Part shown: piece by piece, positions 8,650-17,310 of the stretch
Layout: the number at the start of each line of letters is the position of its first letter
Position numbering within the stretch: position 1 is the first letter of the stretch
Source: Clostridiales bacterium SIT11
GTDB lineage: Bacteria; Bacillota; Clostridia; Tissierellales; Peptoniphilaceae
Length of the DNA stretch: 64,000 bases
Direction of reading: 5' to 3'
Assembly (NCBI GenBank): GCA_001299455.1
Contig: CYUK01000003.1
Span: 1,550,001 to 1,614,000 of the forward strand
Translations under genes and position numbers: made by a program
The notes under the pieces: generated by a model
The model's database searches: none
What the model saw: only the letters and a program-made list of their open reading frames with translations
Told to the model about the DNA's origin: nothing

Positions 8650-9663
8650 ATGAAGTATCTTTTAATTCTTTTCATTCTTTTACTGGTTCCCCAAGTCTAT
8701 TATGGGGTCAAGGAAAGAAGGTACCGGTCCATAAGTCCGGGAAATAAATTTTATAAAAAAATGGATATCAAAGAAGGGGAGGGGTATAGGTCCTACTATC
8801 TGACAGGAGGAGATGGCTTTGATAGCTATGTCAGGGAGTTTATTCCTAAAAATCCTAAGGCTGTAGTCCAGCTTGTCCACGGCATGAGTGAGCATGGAGG
8901 TAATTACAGGGACTTTGCCAAGTTCCTGGAGTCCAAGGACTATCTTGTTGTCATCCACGACCACAGGGGCCACGGAAAATCTTTGAGCCAGGACTATCCC
9001 AATGGCCATATGAAAAGGGCCAGCGAACTGGTCAATGACACCGTCATGGTGAACAGGTACATTCAAAAGAAGTATCCTGGCCTTCCAGTCTATCTTTTGG
9101 GCCATTCCATGGGGTCTATGGTTGCCCGGGTCTTTTTACAAGACCATGATGATTTTATAAATAAACTTATTCTGACAGGAACGCCGCCTCCAAACCCCTT
9201 ATCCGGCCTGGTCTATTTTTTTGCTAATGTGGCCTGTTTTTATATAGGAGAAGAGCAAAGGTCAAATATTATTAATCACCTGGTGGGGACGGGAAGTGAT
9301 TCTCTGGACTTTATTTCCTATGATGAAAAAAACAGGAAGGACAAGTATCAAGACCCTCTTAGAATTTTTTATTTTACCATTGGATATACAAAAGTTTTAG
9401 TTGAAATTAATAAAAAGTTATTAGAAAAATCCAAGTATAGGATGAAAAATAAGGACCTGCCCATCTATAATTTAACAGGAACAGACGACATCATTACCAA
9501 GGGTCCCGGAGGGGTAAAAAAATCCCTAAGCCTTTTAAGAAACCTGGGCTATAAAAATATAGAAAGCAAGACCTATCCGGACATGCGCCATGAAATCTTA
9601 AATGAAGGAGACCGGAGAAGGGTCTATGAAGATATTCTCCAGATTTTAGAGGGAGAAATCTGA
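8650..9663 (+). CDS. Alpha/beta hydrolase, monoacylglycerol-lipase/lysophospholipase type
   Basis: Membrane-anchored serine hydrolase, probably acting on lipid esters. About 337 residues from ATG 8650, chosen because AAGGAGG (8638-8644) lies 5 nt upstream; the open frame extends back into the tRNA but is not coding there. The N terminus MKYLLILFILLLVP is a signal anchor. The oxyanion region VQLVHGMSEHGGNY, the nucleophile elbow GHSMGSM (Ser), Asp in TGTDDIIT and His in DMRHEILNE form a plausible triad. It matches Hydrolase_4 (PldB-like). The natural substrate is not visible from sequence. Confidence 0.85.
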   Translation: MKYLLILFILLLVPQVYYGVKERRYRSISPGNKFYKKMDIKEGEGYRSYYLTGGDGFDSYVREFIPKNPKAVVQLVHGMSEHGGNYRDFAKFLESKDYLVVIHDHRGHGKSLSQDYPNGHMKRASELVNDTVMVNRYIQKKYPGLPVYLLGHSMGSMVARVFLQDHDDFINKLILTGTPPPNPLSGLVYFFANVACFYIGEEQRSNIINHLVGTGSDSLDFISYDEKNRKDKYQDPLRIFYFTIGYTKVLVEINKKLLEKSKYRMKNKDLPIYNLTGTDDIITKGPGGVKKSLSLLRNLGYKNIESKTYPDMRHEILNEGDRRRVYEDILQILEGEI

Positions 9664-9752
9664 AAGTTCACGGGACAGCCGCTGGTTAGTTGATGGTTTT
9701 TTGGAAAGAACTCCCTCAGTTAGACCGAGGGGGTTTCATAGTGAAGGGCATA

Positions 9753-9790
9753 AAAAGGCCAGGACAAGGGGTTCCCTATCCTGGCCTTTT
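9753..9790. terminator. Bidirectional terminator
   Basis: AAAAGGCCAGGA (9753-9764) pairs with TCCTGGCCTTTT (9779-9790), with A-run and T-run on the two sides. It serves the hydrolase gene on + and tpx on -. Confidence 0.85.
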
Positions 9791-9810
9791 GTATTCCATG
9801 CAGACAAGTA

Positions 9811-10320
9811 TTAAATTAAGGACTTGGCCACTTCAAGAGCCTTGTCATAGTCTGGATGGTTGGTATTTTCTTCTACATATTCTACATACTTAATGGTGTC
9901 GTCCTTGTCCAGAACAAGAATTCCCCGGTTTAAAAGGCGGAATTCTTCCATTAAGAAGCCATAATGAGTGGCAAAGTCTGCGTCCTTGTGGTCAGAGACG
10001 ACAATAGAGTCCCCAATTTTGTGGCTGTCACAAAACCTTCCTTGGGCAAAGGGGAGGTCCATACTAATCGTAATAATTTGGACATCCTTTAATTTTTGGG
10101 CTTCTTCATTAAAGCGGATGGTTTGGAGTTCACAAACCCCTGTGTCTAGGGAAGGTACAACGCTTATAATCCGGACCTTACCTGTGGTTTCGGACAGTTT
10201 AAAGGGAGTTAGATCCCCATTTAAAGCAGTGAAATCATAGGCCTTGTCGCCAGCCTTTACCTTTGTGCCTAAAAGGGTTACAGGATTTCCAGCAAATGTT
10301 GTTTCTTGTCTTTTTTCCAT
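9811..10320 (-). CDS. tpx: Thiol peroxidase (atypical 2-Cys peroxiredoxin)
   Basis: Reduces hydrogen peroxide and lipid hydroperoxides using thioredoxin. About 169 residues with PSLDTGVCELQT, the Tpx active-site motif (peroxidatic Cys63), and the resolving Cys97 in GRFCDSHK. ATG 10320 is preferred over the in-frame TTG 10326, because the SD AAGGAGG (10331-10337) then stands 10 nt rather than 4 nt away; both remain possible. It fits the other oxygen-defence genes here (superoxide reductase, flavodiiron protein, trxB at 55191, which would recycle its thioredoxin). Confidence 0.94.
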   Translation of the reverse strand: MEKRQETTFAGNPVTLLGTKVKAGDKAYDFTALNGDLTPFKLSETTGKVRIISVVPSLDTGVCELQTIRFNEEAQKLKDVQIITISMDLPFAQGRFCDSHKIGDSIVVSDHKDADFATHYGFLMEEFRLLNRGILVLDKDDTIKYVEYVEENTNHPDYDKALEVAKSLI

Positions 10321-10460
10321 AATCAAATAGCCTCCTTAAATTTACTATCTATTAATATATACCAATATAGGATAAATTTAATCAGTTGGGAGAAAAAATA
10401 TTTCTTTTTATTAAAAATTTTATGGAAGGAGGGCTTTTCTAGAGCGTTAAGAGGGAGGTC

Positions 10461-11345
10461 TTATCCTAGACGGTTCAAGTCTCTTGCAAGGGTAAGGGCC
10501 TGGTCTGCATAGATGCTATTTTGATCCCAAACAAAGTCAAAGTCATGGGAGATAGAAAAGTTTTGGAGGGGGACTTCCTGGAGGAGGCCCTTTTTCAAGC
10601 CTTCTTCTACAGCAAGCCTATAGACAAAGGAAAGGCCAGCTCCCTTGGTCAAAACCTGGACCAGGGTGTGCATATTTTCCAGCTCAATGAAGTGGGGAAA
10701 ATTTTTCAGAGAGTAGCCCTGGCTCTTCAAATGGCGGTCTAGAATTTCCCGGGTTCCACTTCCCCTTTCTCGAAGGAGGAGGGGGTAGGAGAAAAGCTCT
10801 TCAAGTCTTTGGGGGACCTCCCCTTTAAAAAAATGCCTTTCAGCTACACAGATAAATTCTTCCTGGCGATAGGTTTTATGGCCATAGATACTTCTTGGAT
10901 AGTAGCCCTCAATAAGGGCCAGGGAAATTTTCCCCTGGTCCAGGAGGTCCAAAAGATCCTTTGTATTTCCATAGCGGACCTGGAGGTTGAGGAAGGGGTG
11001 GTCTTGAATATATTGGGCCAGAGGGCCGGGAATGGCGTATTCCCCTATGGTCATAGTCGTTCCAATGGAGAGGAGGGGGTAGGTGTCTGGATTTTTAATG
11101 AGTTGCTTCTGTAGTCTTTCTTCATCATTGGCCATGGCATTCATACTGGTGTATAAAATCTTTCCCTGGTCTGTTAAGGAAAGGGTCTTTTTTTCATAGT
11201 GGAAGAGGGGGACACCATAATAGGCTTCCAAGTAGTGGATGTGCTGGCTGACGGCTGGCTGGGTCAGGCCCAGGTCTTTGGCGGCCTTGGTAAAATTCAT
11301 ACTATGGCATACAGATAAAAAAGTTTTGATGCGAAAATCCAACAT
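10461..11345 (-). CDS. LysR-family transcriptional regulator (YeiE/CysB-like), divergent from yeiH
   Basis: 294 residues from ATG 11345; GGGAGG stands 6 nt upstream, and the longer open frame beyond it lacks a start signal. The N-terminal winged HTH contains SMNFTKAAKDLGLTQPAVSQ and YLEAYYGVPLF; the remainder is the two-lobe inducer-binding domain. It is transcribed away from yeiH, the classical LysR arrangement, and the shared 169-bp gap holds two phased ATAA-N7-TTAT boxes. By analogy to the yeiE-yeiH pair of enterobacteria it probably controls the neighbouring transporter in response to a small sulfur-related ligand (inference). Confidence 0.88.
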   Translation of the reverse strand: MLDFRIKTFLSVCHSMNFTKAAKDLGLTQPAVSQHIHYLEAYYGVPLFHYEKKTLSLTDQGKILYTSMNAMANDEERLQKQLIKNPDTYPLLSIGTTMTIGEYAIPGPLAQYIQDHPFLNLQVRYGNTKDLLDLLDQGKISLALIEGYYPRSIYGHKTYRQEEFICVAERHFFKGEVPQRLEELFSYPLLLRERGSGTREILDRHLKSQGYSLKNFPHFIELENMHTLVQVLTKGAGLSFVYRLAVEEGLKKGLLQEVPLQNFSISHDFDFVWDQNSIYADQALTLARDLNRLG

Positions 11346-11366
11346 AAGATACCTCCCAGAAGATTT

Positions 11367-11402
11367 ATAAGAAAAATTTATGGATATATAAGAAACCATT
11401 AT
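11367..11402. promoter_or_regulatory. Two phased LysR-type operator boxes
   Basis: ATAA-N7-TTAT occurs twice, at 11367-11381 and 11388-11402, exactly 21 bp (two helical turns) apart. Box 2 ends directly against the -35 of the yeiH promoter, the geometry of a LysR activator. Confidence 0.65.
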
Positions 11403-11431
11403 TTTACATTTTCTATGGATACCAGTATAGT
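11403..11431 (+). promoter_or_regulatory. Promoter of yeiH
   Basis: TTTACA (11403-11408), 17 bp, TATAGT (11426-11431). Confidence 0.75.
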
Positions 11432-11514
11432 TATTTGAGTAGAAAGAATCAAGAGGGGAGGACACATTTAAGTGGACCTTCCTTGGAAGATGATAGATAG
11501 AAAGGGAGATAGGA

Positions 11515-12552
11515 ATGGATTGGATACGAAAAAATGGACCGGGACTTTTGCTTTGCTTGGGGATTGCCCTTCCCTCCTGGCTTTTAGGGAAAAAATTTGC
11601 CATTGTAGGAGGGCCTGTAATAGCTATTTTACTGGGCATGATGGTGGCCATGGTTTGGACTCCTGGAGAAAAGGCCAGACCAGGAATTGGTTTTTCCTCA
11701 AAGTATATTCTTCAGGGAGCTGTTGTCCTCCTGGGTTTTGGCATGGACTTGGGCCTGGTTCTGGAAACCGGCAAGCAATCCCTGCCCATTATTGTCTGCA
11801 CAATTTTGACCTCCCTGGTTATTGCCTTCCTCATGCACAAGGGCATGGGGATTCCGGAAAATATCTCCACCCTGGTGGGGGTGGGGTCTTCTATTTGCGG
11901 GGGATCGGCCATTGCAGCCACAGCGCCAGCCATTGATGCCGACGACAGGGAAGTAGCCCAGGCGATTTCTGTTATTTTCTTTTTCAATGTCCTGGCAGCC
12001 ATTTTATTCCCCATCCTAGGCCGGGCCATTGGCTTTAACACTACCAGCGGCGAAAGCTTTGGGATTTTTGCCGGGACAGCCGTCAACGATACATCTTCTG
12101 TGACCGCTGCAGCAGCTACCTGGGATAGTATGTGGAACCTGGGTAGCCAAACCCTGGACAAGGCCGTCACCGTGAAGCTAACCCGGACCCTGGCCATTAT
12201 CCCCATTACCCTGGTCCTAAGTATGAGGCAGGCAAAAAAAGTGGCCAGGAAAGGAGGGGAAGCCAGCGGATTTAGTGTCAAAAAGAGCTTTCCAATGTTT
12301 ATCCTCTACTTTATCCTAGCCTCTATTTTGACCACCTTGTCTGTTCATGGGGGCCTGACTATGGACTTTTTCATCCCCCTTAAGACCCTGTCCAAGTTTT
12401 GTATTGTCTTGGCCATGGCGGCTATTGGCCTAAATAGCAATTTAATTGACCTAGTAAAAAATAGTGGCAAGCCCATCCTCCTAGGAGGGGCCTGCTGGCT
12501 GGGAATCACTCTAATGGCCCTCTTTATGCAGGATGTTATGGGGATTTGGTAA
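11515..12552 (+). CDS. yeiH: YeiH-family putative sulfate/anion exporter (UPF0324)
   Basis: Integral membrane protein of 345 residues with about ten hydrophobic segments, including [16 protein letters not shown] and [13 protein letters not shown]. Hallmarks of the family are [17 protein letters not shown] and [21 protein letters not shown] 11515 follows GGGAG with 6-nt spacing. Transported substrate is uncertain: the family is annotated as a sulfate exporter by homology and its members are little tested. Divergent LysR gene and operator boxes suggest induction by a LysR co-inducer. Confidence 0.9.
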   Translation: MDWIRKNGPGLLLCLGIALPSWLLGKKFAIVGGPVIAILLGMMVAMVWTPGEKARPGIGFSSKYILQGAVVLLGFGMDLGLVLETGKQSLPIIVCTILTSLVIAFLMHKGMGIPENISTLVGVGSSICGGSAIAATAPAIDADDREVAQAISVIFFFNVLAAILFPILGRAIGFNTTSGESFGIFAGTAVNDTSSVTAAAATWDSMWNLGSQTLDKAVTVKLTRTLAIIPITLVLSMRQAKKVARKGGEASGFSVKKSFPMFILYFILASILTTLSVHGGLTMDFFIPLKTLSKFCIVLAMAAIGLNSNLIDLVKNSGKPILLGGACWLGITLMALFMQDVMGIW

Positions 12553-12563
12553 TCATTTAAAAG

Positions 12564-12594
12564 AAAAAATGGACGTAGAAGCGTCCATTTTTTT
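12564..12594. terminator. Bidirectional terminator
   Basis: AAAAAATGGACG (12564-12575) pairs with CGTCCATTTTTT (12582-12593); serves yeiH on + and the oxidoreductase on -. Confidence 0.88.
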
Positions 12595-12615
12595 GTCTGT
12601 ATAAGGGAATTAAAT

Positions 12616-14670
12616 TTAAATCTTCATGGCTGTTTCATAGGCGTCCCAAATAACGGTCCGGACATTGCCCACTTTTTTACAGTCTCCTACAAGGGCATTT
12701 TTCCCGCCCTCTTGGGTTAGGGGGTCTGGCAGGTAGCCGGCAGAGGAAATAACACTGTCACAGGGGATAGGGAAGGGGTCTCCATCCTTGCCTTTACAGA
12801 GGATATGGTCTTCTCTTACTTCGACCAGGCTTGTTTCCAGGTAGACGGGGATTTTTTTCCAGGCGAACCACTCTCTTAGAAAAGAGGAATTGGCCAGACA
12901 AACGCCCTTTTGGGCGATTAAATCATCTTTCATTTCCACAATGGTTACATCTTTCCCATGGAGGGCCAGCTCATAGGCAATTTCACAGCCAGTCAAGCCG
13001 CCGCCAACGACGGCCACTTTTTGTCCCACAGGAACTCCCCTTAAAAAGTCACAAGCTTCAATCATTTTTTCATGGCCGGGAATGGATTCTAGGACCCTGG
13101 GTTTGGAGCCGGTGGCAATGAGGACAGGATCTGGGCCTAGACTGGAAGGATCTTCAATCTCTGTATTTAAACGAATATCCACATCCAGCCTGTGGAGGTC
13201 ATGGATGAGCCAATTTAAATAATCCCGTAACTTCCGCTTGTAACTTTCCGCTGATCCAGGGACAAAAACGCCGCCGAGTTCACTGGACTTTTCATAGATA
13301 ATGGGCTTATGGCCCCGGAGTTTCAGGACTCGGGCAGCTTCCATGCCTCCAAGGCCGCCACCAATAATATGGACGGTTTTTGGATCCTTGGTTTTTTCAA
13401 TATAATGCTTGTCCCATTGCATCATTTCAGCATTGACGGCACACCGGGCCAGATGGAGGGAGTCTTGTAAATCCTGGTCATTGGGAACGCCCTTGTAGTG
13501 GGCCATGTTAAAGCAGGCATTGTGGCAGAGGATACAGGGCCGGATATCTTCCTCCCGGTCTTCCATGACCTTGGTCAACCATTGGGGGTCGGCCAGGAAA
13601 CTACGGGCAAAGCCGACGCCGTCAATTTTTCCAGTTTCAATGGACTGGGCGGCCTTGTCCAGGGTCATACGGCCGGCGGCTACGACCGGGATTTGGACAT
13701 GGTCTTTAATAAATTTTACATCTTCTAGGTTGCAGTTTTCCGGCATGTAAATGGGAGGATGGGACCAGTACCAGGCGTCATAGGTTCCATTGTCGCAGTT
13801 GAGCATGTCATAGCCTGCCTCTTGTAAAAACTTGGCTGCCTTGATGGATTCTTCCCGGTCCCGTCCTACTTCTACATAGTCTTCTCCAGGCAGGGCCCCT
13901 TGGCGAAAGCCCTTGGTTTTGGAGACGACAGAATACCGGAGGGAAACAGGAAAATCGGGGCCACATTCTGCCTTGATGGCCTTTACAATTTCTTCAGCAA
14001 AGCGGAGGCGGTTTTCCAAACTTCCTCCGTAGGCATCCTCCCTGTGGTTGGTGTAGGCCAGGGCAAATTGGTCCAGGAGGTAGCCTTCATGGACGGCGTG
14101 GACTTCTACTCCGTCCACTCCGGCGTCCATTAAGAGCTTGGAGCTTTTCCCAAAAGCTTGGATGACTTCTTCAATTTCCTTGACGGTCATTTCCCGGGAG
14201 GGGACCTTGTCAGACCAGCGGTTGGGCAGGGGACTGGGAGCCGCCGTAATCCGGTCCAGGTTCATGACAGGCTTAGACAGGGTCCGTAAAATAGGATTGG
14301 TATAGAGCTTTTCCATCATGGGAGAGATGGTAAAGGCCCGGCCAAAACCAGCCGTTAATTGGACAAAAAGCTTAGCCCCTGTCTTATGAAAGTCAGGTAA
14401 CCACTGGGCCAGGTCCTCATACATCTTGGTGTTTTTGTGGAGCCAGGCTCCATACATGGGGTTGTAGACTGGCTGGCAGCCAGGGAGGAGGAGGCCCACA
14501 TTATTTTCCGCCACCTCCATCATAAATCTGGCCCCCATTTGGTCGAAGTGGTGTTTTTCCATCCAGCCAAAAAGATTGGTTCCACCCATAGAGGTAAGGA
14601 CAATTCGATTTTTAATTTCCAGGTTGCTAATTTTCCAAGGGGTGAGGAGATTTTTGTAGGCTTCTTTCAT
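12616..14670 (-). CDS. FAD/FMN/4Fe-4S oxidoreductase of the Old Yellow Enzyme / 2,4-dienoyl-CoA reductase family
   Basis: 684 residues. Residues 1 to about 370 form the FMN-binding TIM barrel (NRIVLTSMGGTNLFG at the start; VDGVEVHAVHEGYLLDQFA). The cluster Cys follow in RPCILCHNACF and LARCAVN, then an FAD Rossmann fold (IIGGGLGGMEAARVL) and an NAD fold (VAVVGGGLTGCEIAYELAL). Likely an NAD(P)H-dependent enoate or enoyl-CoA reductase; the substrate is unknown. ATG 14670 with AAAGGA is preferred over TTG 14703. It is transcribed away from the DUF438 gene, and the shared gap contains a Crp/Fnr-type palindrome, so it may belong to that regulon. Confidence 0.88.
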   Translation of the reverse strand: MKEAYKNLLTPWKISNLEIKNRIVLTSMGGTNLFGWMEKHHFDQMGARFMMEVAENNVGLLLPGCQPVYNPMYGAWLHKNTKMYEDLAQWLPDFHKTGAKLFVQLTAGFGRAFTISPMMEKLYTNPILRTLSKPVMNLDRITAAPSPLPNRWSDKVPSREMTVKEIEEVIQAFGKSSKLLMDAGVDGVEVHAVHEGYLLDQFALAYTNHREDAYGGSLENRLRFAEEIVKAIKAECGPDFPVSLRYSVVSKTKGFRQGALPGEDYVEVGRDREESIKAAKFLQEAGYDMLNCDNGTYDAWYWSHPPIYMPENCNLEDVKFIKDHVQIPVVAAGRMTLDKAAQSIETGKIDGVGFARSFLADPQWLTKVMEDREEDIRPCILCHNACFNMAHYKGVPNDQDLQDSLHLARCAVNAEMMQWDKHYIEKTKDPKTVHIIGGGLGGMEAARVLKLRGHKPIIYEKSSELGGVFVPGSAESYKRKLRDYLNWLIHDLHRLDVDIRLNTEIEDPSSLGPDPVLIATGSKPRVLESIPGHEKMIEACDFLRGVPVGQKVAVVGGGLTGCEIAYELALHGKDVTIVEMKDDLIAQKGVCLANSSFLREWFAWKKIPVYLETSLVEVREDHILCKGKDGDPFPIPCDSVISSAGYLPDPLTQEGGKNALVGDCKKVGNVRTVIWDAYETAMKI

Positions 14671-14748
14671 GGTTGGTCCTTTCTGTTTTTTAGTTTTTTC
14701 CAAAAATAAAGGGATAAAAATGTTCTATGCGGCTTAAAATCTAATTTT

Positions 14749-14757
14749 ATTATAGCA
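14749..14757 (-). promoter_or_regulatory. Extended -10 promoter of the OYE-type gene
   Basis: On the minus strand TGC-TATAAT (plus 14757 down to 14749), about 80 bp before the start codon; no good -35. Confidence 0.5.
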
Positions 14758-14795
14758 CAAGGGAGGACAAGCCAGGATAGAGAAAGTAAATAAAA

Positions 14796-14813
14796 ATGTT
14801 GTTAAAACAACAT
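14796..14813. promoter_or_regulatory. Crp/Fnr-type palindrome upstream of the DUF438 gene
   Basis: ATGTTGTT-AA-AACAACAT: 8-bp inverted arms around two bases. Nearly identical to the palindrome at the Crp/Fnr gene (17017-17030). Its centre is 29.5 bp before a TACCAT -10 candidate (14834-14839), the class II activator distance. Confidence 0.6.
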
Positions 14814-14866
14814 ACTTTCTTCCCAAAAGTCGGTACCATAAGATATAGAAAGAAGGAGGGAAAGAA

Positions 14867-16330
14867 ATGAAGAAAAAAATTGATTTGACAAAGACAGTAT
14901 TTGAATTAACAAGGGAGTACCCAGACTTAATTGAGATTATGGCTGGACTAGGCTTTACAGAAATTCGAAAGGAACCAGTTCTACACTCTGTAGGAAAGCT
15001 AATGACCCTTCCCAAGGGAGCGAAAATGAAAAAAATTTCCTGGAAGACTCTAGCCAAGGCCTTGGAAGAGGAAGGATTTATCCTGGAAGGAGACCTGGAT
15101 AGGGAAGAAGAAATGAAGGAAGGCTTAAAAGAAGATGGCGCGGAAACAAAAGACCTTTTAAAGTCCTATTTAAGGCGGTTGACGGCAGGAGAAAGCCTGG
15201 AGAGGGTTCGGGAAGATTTTGTGAAGAATTTCAAGGAAGTAGACCCGTCAGAAATTATGGCAGCGGAAGAAGACCTGCTCAAGGAAGGGACGGCTCTTTC
15301 GGAAGTTCAACGGCTTTGCGACCTCCATTCTGCCCTCTTCCATGGAAAGATTAAGGAAGAGACCAGCTTAAATCAAGAAGAAAGGCAAACCCAGGAGTCC
15401 AGTCCAACTAACTTGGAAGACAAAAAATCCAGAGCAGGAGACCTTGCTAAGATAGGGGGCCACCCCTTGGCTAGCTTTAAAAAAGAAAATGAAGCCCTAA
15501 GAATCCTCTTAAAAAAAGAGGCGGGCAAGGAGCTTTTAGATGCCTTGGAAGATCTTTCCATCCACTATGGAAAAAAGGGCGATTTACTCTATCCCCATCT
15601 CAAGGTCCGGTATGGGATTTCTGGTCCTTCTGATGTCATGTGGACAGTGGACGATGAAATTCGAGAAGAGAGAAGGGCCTTGGCCCAGGGAAAAGACCAA
15701 GATGACGCTTGGAACTACCGCCTTGAAAGCCTTCTTCAACGGATCGAAGAAATGATTTACAAGGAAGAAAATATCTTGTTTCCTATTTGTGCTCAACATT
15801 TTTCAGAGGAAGATTGGATAGGGATTTATGAGGACAGCAAGGACTATCCTCCATGCTTTGGCCTAGAGAGGGAGACTTGGACTGAAGGAGAAAAAAGAAG
15901 AAAAAAACTGCCTGAAATGAAGGGCCAAGATCTTGTCCTGGGAGGAGGCCACTTAACCCTGGACCAGCTGACGGCTCTTTTAAATACTCTTCCCTTGGAA
16001 ATTACCTTTGTAGACCATGAAAATATCAACCGTTATTTTAATGAAGGACCCAAACTGTTTAAGCGGCCCCAAATGGCCATTGACCGGGAAGTTTTTTCCT
16101 GCCATCCACCCAAAATAGAAGGAATGGTCCGGTCTATTATTGAAGACTTCCGTCAAGGACGGCAAGACCAACTGCCTATTTGGATGGAAAAAGATGGGCG
16201 GACTGTGCTGGTGACCTATATGGCTGTCCGGGACCAAGACAAAAATTACCTGGGGACCATGGAGCTGGTACAAGAGATGGACTTTGTCAAGGAACATTTT
16301 CAAGAACAAAGAAAAGCGAAAAGGAATTAA
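14867..16330 (+). CDS. DUF1858/DUF438/hemerythrin/PAS multidomain redox-sensor-like protein
   Basis: 487 residues in four parts: DUF1858 (about 1-65, ELTREYPDLIEIMAGLGF), DUF438 (about 80-160), a hemerythrin-like HHE bundle (about 200-330, with His/Glu in ALEDLSIHYGKKGDLLYPHL and IYKEENILFPICAQH), and a PAS domain (about 350-480, ITFVDHENINRYFNEG). Such proteins occur in anaerobes near hybrid-cluster and NO-response genes; a role in sensing NO or oxygen is inferred, not shown. SD AAGGAGG. Its stop overlaps the stop of the convergent Crp/Fnr gene by 3 bp. An upstream palindrome suggests control by that regulator. Confidence 0.85.
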   Translation: MKKKIDLTKTVFELTREYPDLIEIMAGLGFTEIRKEPVLHSVGKLMTLPKGAKMKKISWKTLAKALEEEGFILEGDLDREEEMKEGLKEDGAETKDLLKSYLRRLTAGESLERVREDFVKNFKEVDPSEIMAAEEDLLKEGTALSEVQRLCDLHSALFHGKIKEETSLNQEERQTQESSPTNLEDKKSRAGDLAKIGGHPLASFKKENEALRILLKKEAGKELLDALEDLSIHYGKKGDLLYPHLKVRYGISGPSDVMWTVDDEIREERRALAQGKDQDDAWNYRLESLLQRIEEMIYKEENILFPICAQHFSEEDWIGIYEDSKDYPPCFGLERETWTEGEKRRKKLPEMKGQDLVLGGGHLTLDQLTALLNTLPLEITFVDHENINRYFNEGPKLFKRPQMAIDREVFSCHPPKIEGMVRSIIEDFRQGRQDQLPIWMEKDGRTVLVTYMAVRDQDKNYLGTMELVQEMDFVKEHFQEQRKAKRN

Positions 16331-17001
16331 AAGGAATCGGAGGGCACTTGGATGAGGGTAAATTCATTTTTCCGAAAGCGGAGGAGGCCCTCCTTTTCCA
16401 TTTTACTCAACTCCTTGGACAGGGCACTCCGGTCCAGGTTTAGGTAATCGGCCAGTTGTTGCCGGTTAAAGGGAATAAAAAAATGGGCCTTGCCCTGGAC
16501 CAGGGCTTGCTCAGAAAGATAGGACAAGACCCGGTCTCGGATGGACTTGGGAGCTGTATGCATCATCCGGCGAGAAAGATGGAGACTTTTTTGGCCGGAA
16601 ATCCTCAGAAGGTTGTGGATAAGCCTTTGGTGGAAGCTACAAGAGTTTTGGCAAGACCTGAGGAGCTTGTGAAGGTCAAGAAACAGGATTTGACTTTCTT
16701 CTGTAGCCACGACATCACAGAGAAGGGGCTCTCCTGGAATGGCGGCGTAATTTTCCCCAAAAATAGATCCCTTGCCAATATGACCAAAGATGCTGGAATC
16801 GCCCCAGTAGAAATTGACGACAATATTCACACCGCCAGACTCCACCAGGCCAATTTCATGGATGGAACTTCCTGCGGAAAAAATTCGGTCGTTTTTCTGG
16901 TAACTTTCTTCCCTGGCTGAAAGACAGGAGAGGAGGTGGGCCACTTCCTTTTCTTGGATTCCCTGGAAAAGTGGAGTTTGGGAGAGAAACAAAGAGTTCA
17001 T
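16327..17001 (-). CDS. Crp/Fnr-family transcriptional regulator
   Basis: 224 residues: a cyclic-nucleotide-binding fold (about 1-125, containing GKGSIFGENYAAIPGEPLLC), a dimer helix, and a C-terminal winged HTH with FNRQQLADYLNLDRSALSKE as the recognition region. The Fnr-type N-terminal Cys cluster is absent, so it is not an Fnr Fe-S sensor; haem or a small ligand is possible. AAAGGA precedes ATG 17001. Its own promoter (TTGACT-N17-TAGAAT on the minus strand) places the 17017-17030 palindrome just downstream of the start point, so autorepression is likely. Flanked on both sides by DUF1858 proteins, which suggests a nitrosative or redox-stress regulon (inference). Confidence 0.9.
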   Translation of the reverse strand: MNSLFLSQTPLFQGIQEKEVAHLLSCLSAREESYQKNDRIFSAGSSIHEIGLVESGGVNIVVNFYWGDSSIFGHIGKGSIFGENYAAIPGEPLLCDVVATEESQILFLDLHKLLRSCQNSCSFHQRLIHNLLRISGQKSLHLSRRMMHTAPKSIRDRVLSYLSEQALVQGKAHFFIPFNRQQLADYLNLDRSALSKELSKMEKEGLLRFRKNEFTLIQVPSDSF

Positions 17002-17016
17002 AAAAAGGTCCTTTCC

Positions 17017-17074
17017 GTTGTTATAACAACATCTATTTTACTTGTATTCTAGTAAGATAAGTCTAGAAAGTCAA
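17017..17074. promoter_or_regulatory. Overlapping divergent promoters with one Crp/Fnr box
   Basis: Perfect palindrome GTTGTTA|TAACAAC at 17017-17030. Rightward -10 TAAGAT (17053-17058) begins 29.5 bp from its centre, exactly the class II Fnr geometry. Leftward promoter: -35 AGTCAA on plus (17069-17074, TTGACT on minus), 17 bp, -10 ATTCTA on plus (17046-17051, TAGAAT). The box thus lies after the leftward start point. Confidence 0.65.
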
Positions 17075-17088
17075 GAAAGGATGAAAAA

Positions 17089-17310
17089 ATGAAAAATAAT
17101 TTTGTAGAGGAATCTACCTTAATTGGGGACCTGGTTGATCAATATCCAGAGACCATCGACCTTTTACAGGCCATGGGCATGCACTGTCTTGGCTGTCCAG
17201 CATCTCGGGAAGAATCCTTGAAGGATGCCTGTCGAGTTCATGATATCCAGGCCTCCCTCATGGTAGAGGCCTTAAATGTTCAAATTGCAGAAGGGAGAAA
17301 GACAAAATGA
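17089..17310 (+). CDS. DUF1858 / hybrid-cluster-associated redox disulfide domain protein
   Basis: 73 residues, one small DUF1858 domain with the pair of Cys in MHCLGCPAS that defines the hybrid-cluster-protein-associated (prismane-associated) redox disulfide subgroup. The N terminus STLIGDLVDQYPETIDLLQA matches the same fold found at the start of the 14867 protein. ATG 17089 is preceded by GAAAGGA. It is the first gene of a three-gene run (4-bp overlap with the next). Precise role unknown; redox relay or sensing is assumed from the motif. The usual hcp partner is not in this window. Confidence 0.85.
   Translation: MKNNFVEESTLIGDLVDQYPETIDLLQAMGMHCLGCPASREESLKDACRVHDIQASLMVEALNVQIAEGRKTK

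Noticed and set aside
11472-11936. 154-codon frame overlapping the yeiH start
   Set aside because: Out of frame with yeiH, no family features, no SD; a shadow.
16456-16920. 154-codon plus-strand frame opposite the Crp/Fnr gene
   Set aside because: Antisense of a clear regulator gene, no recognisable domain.
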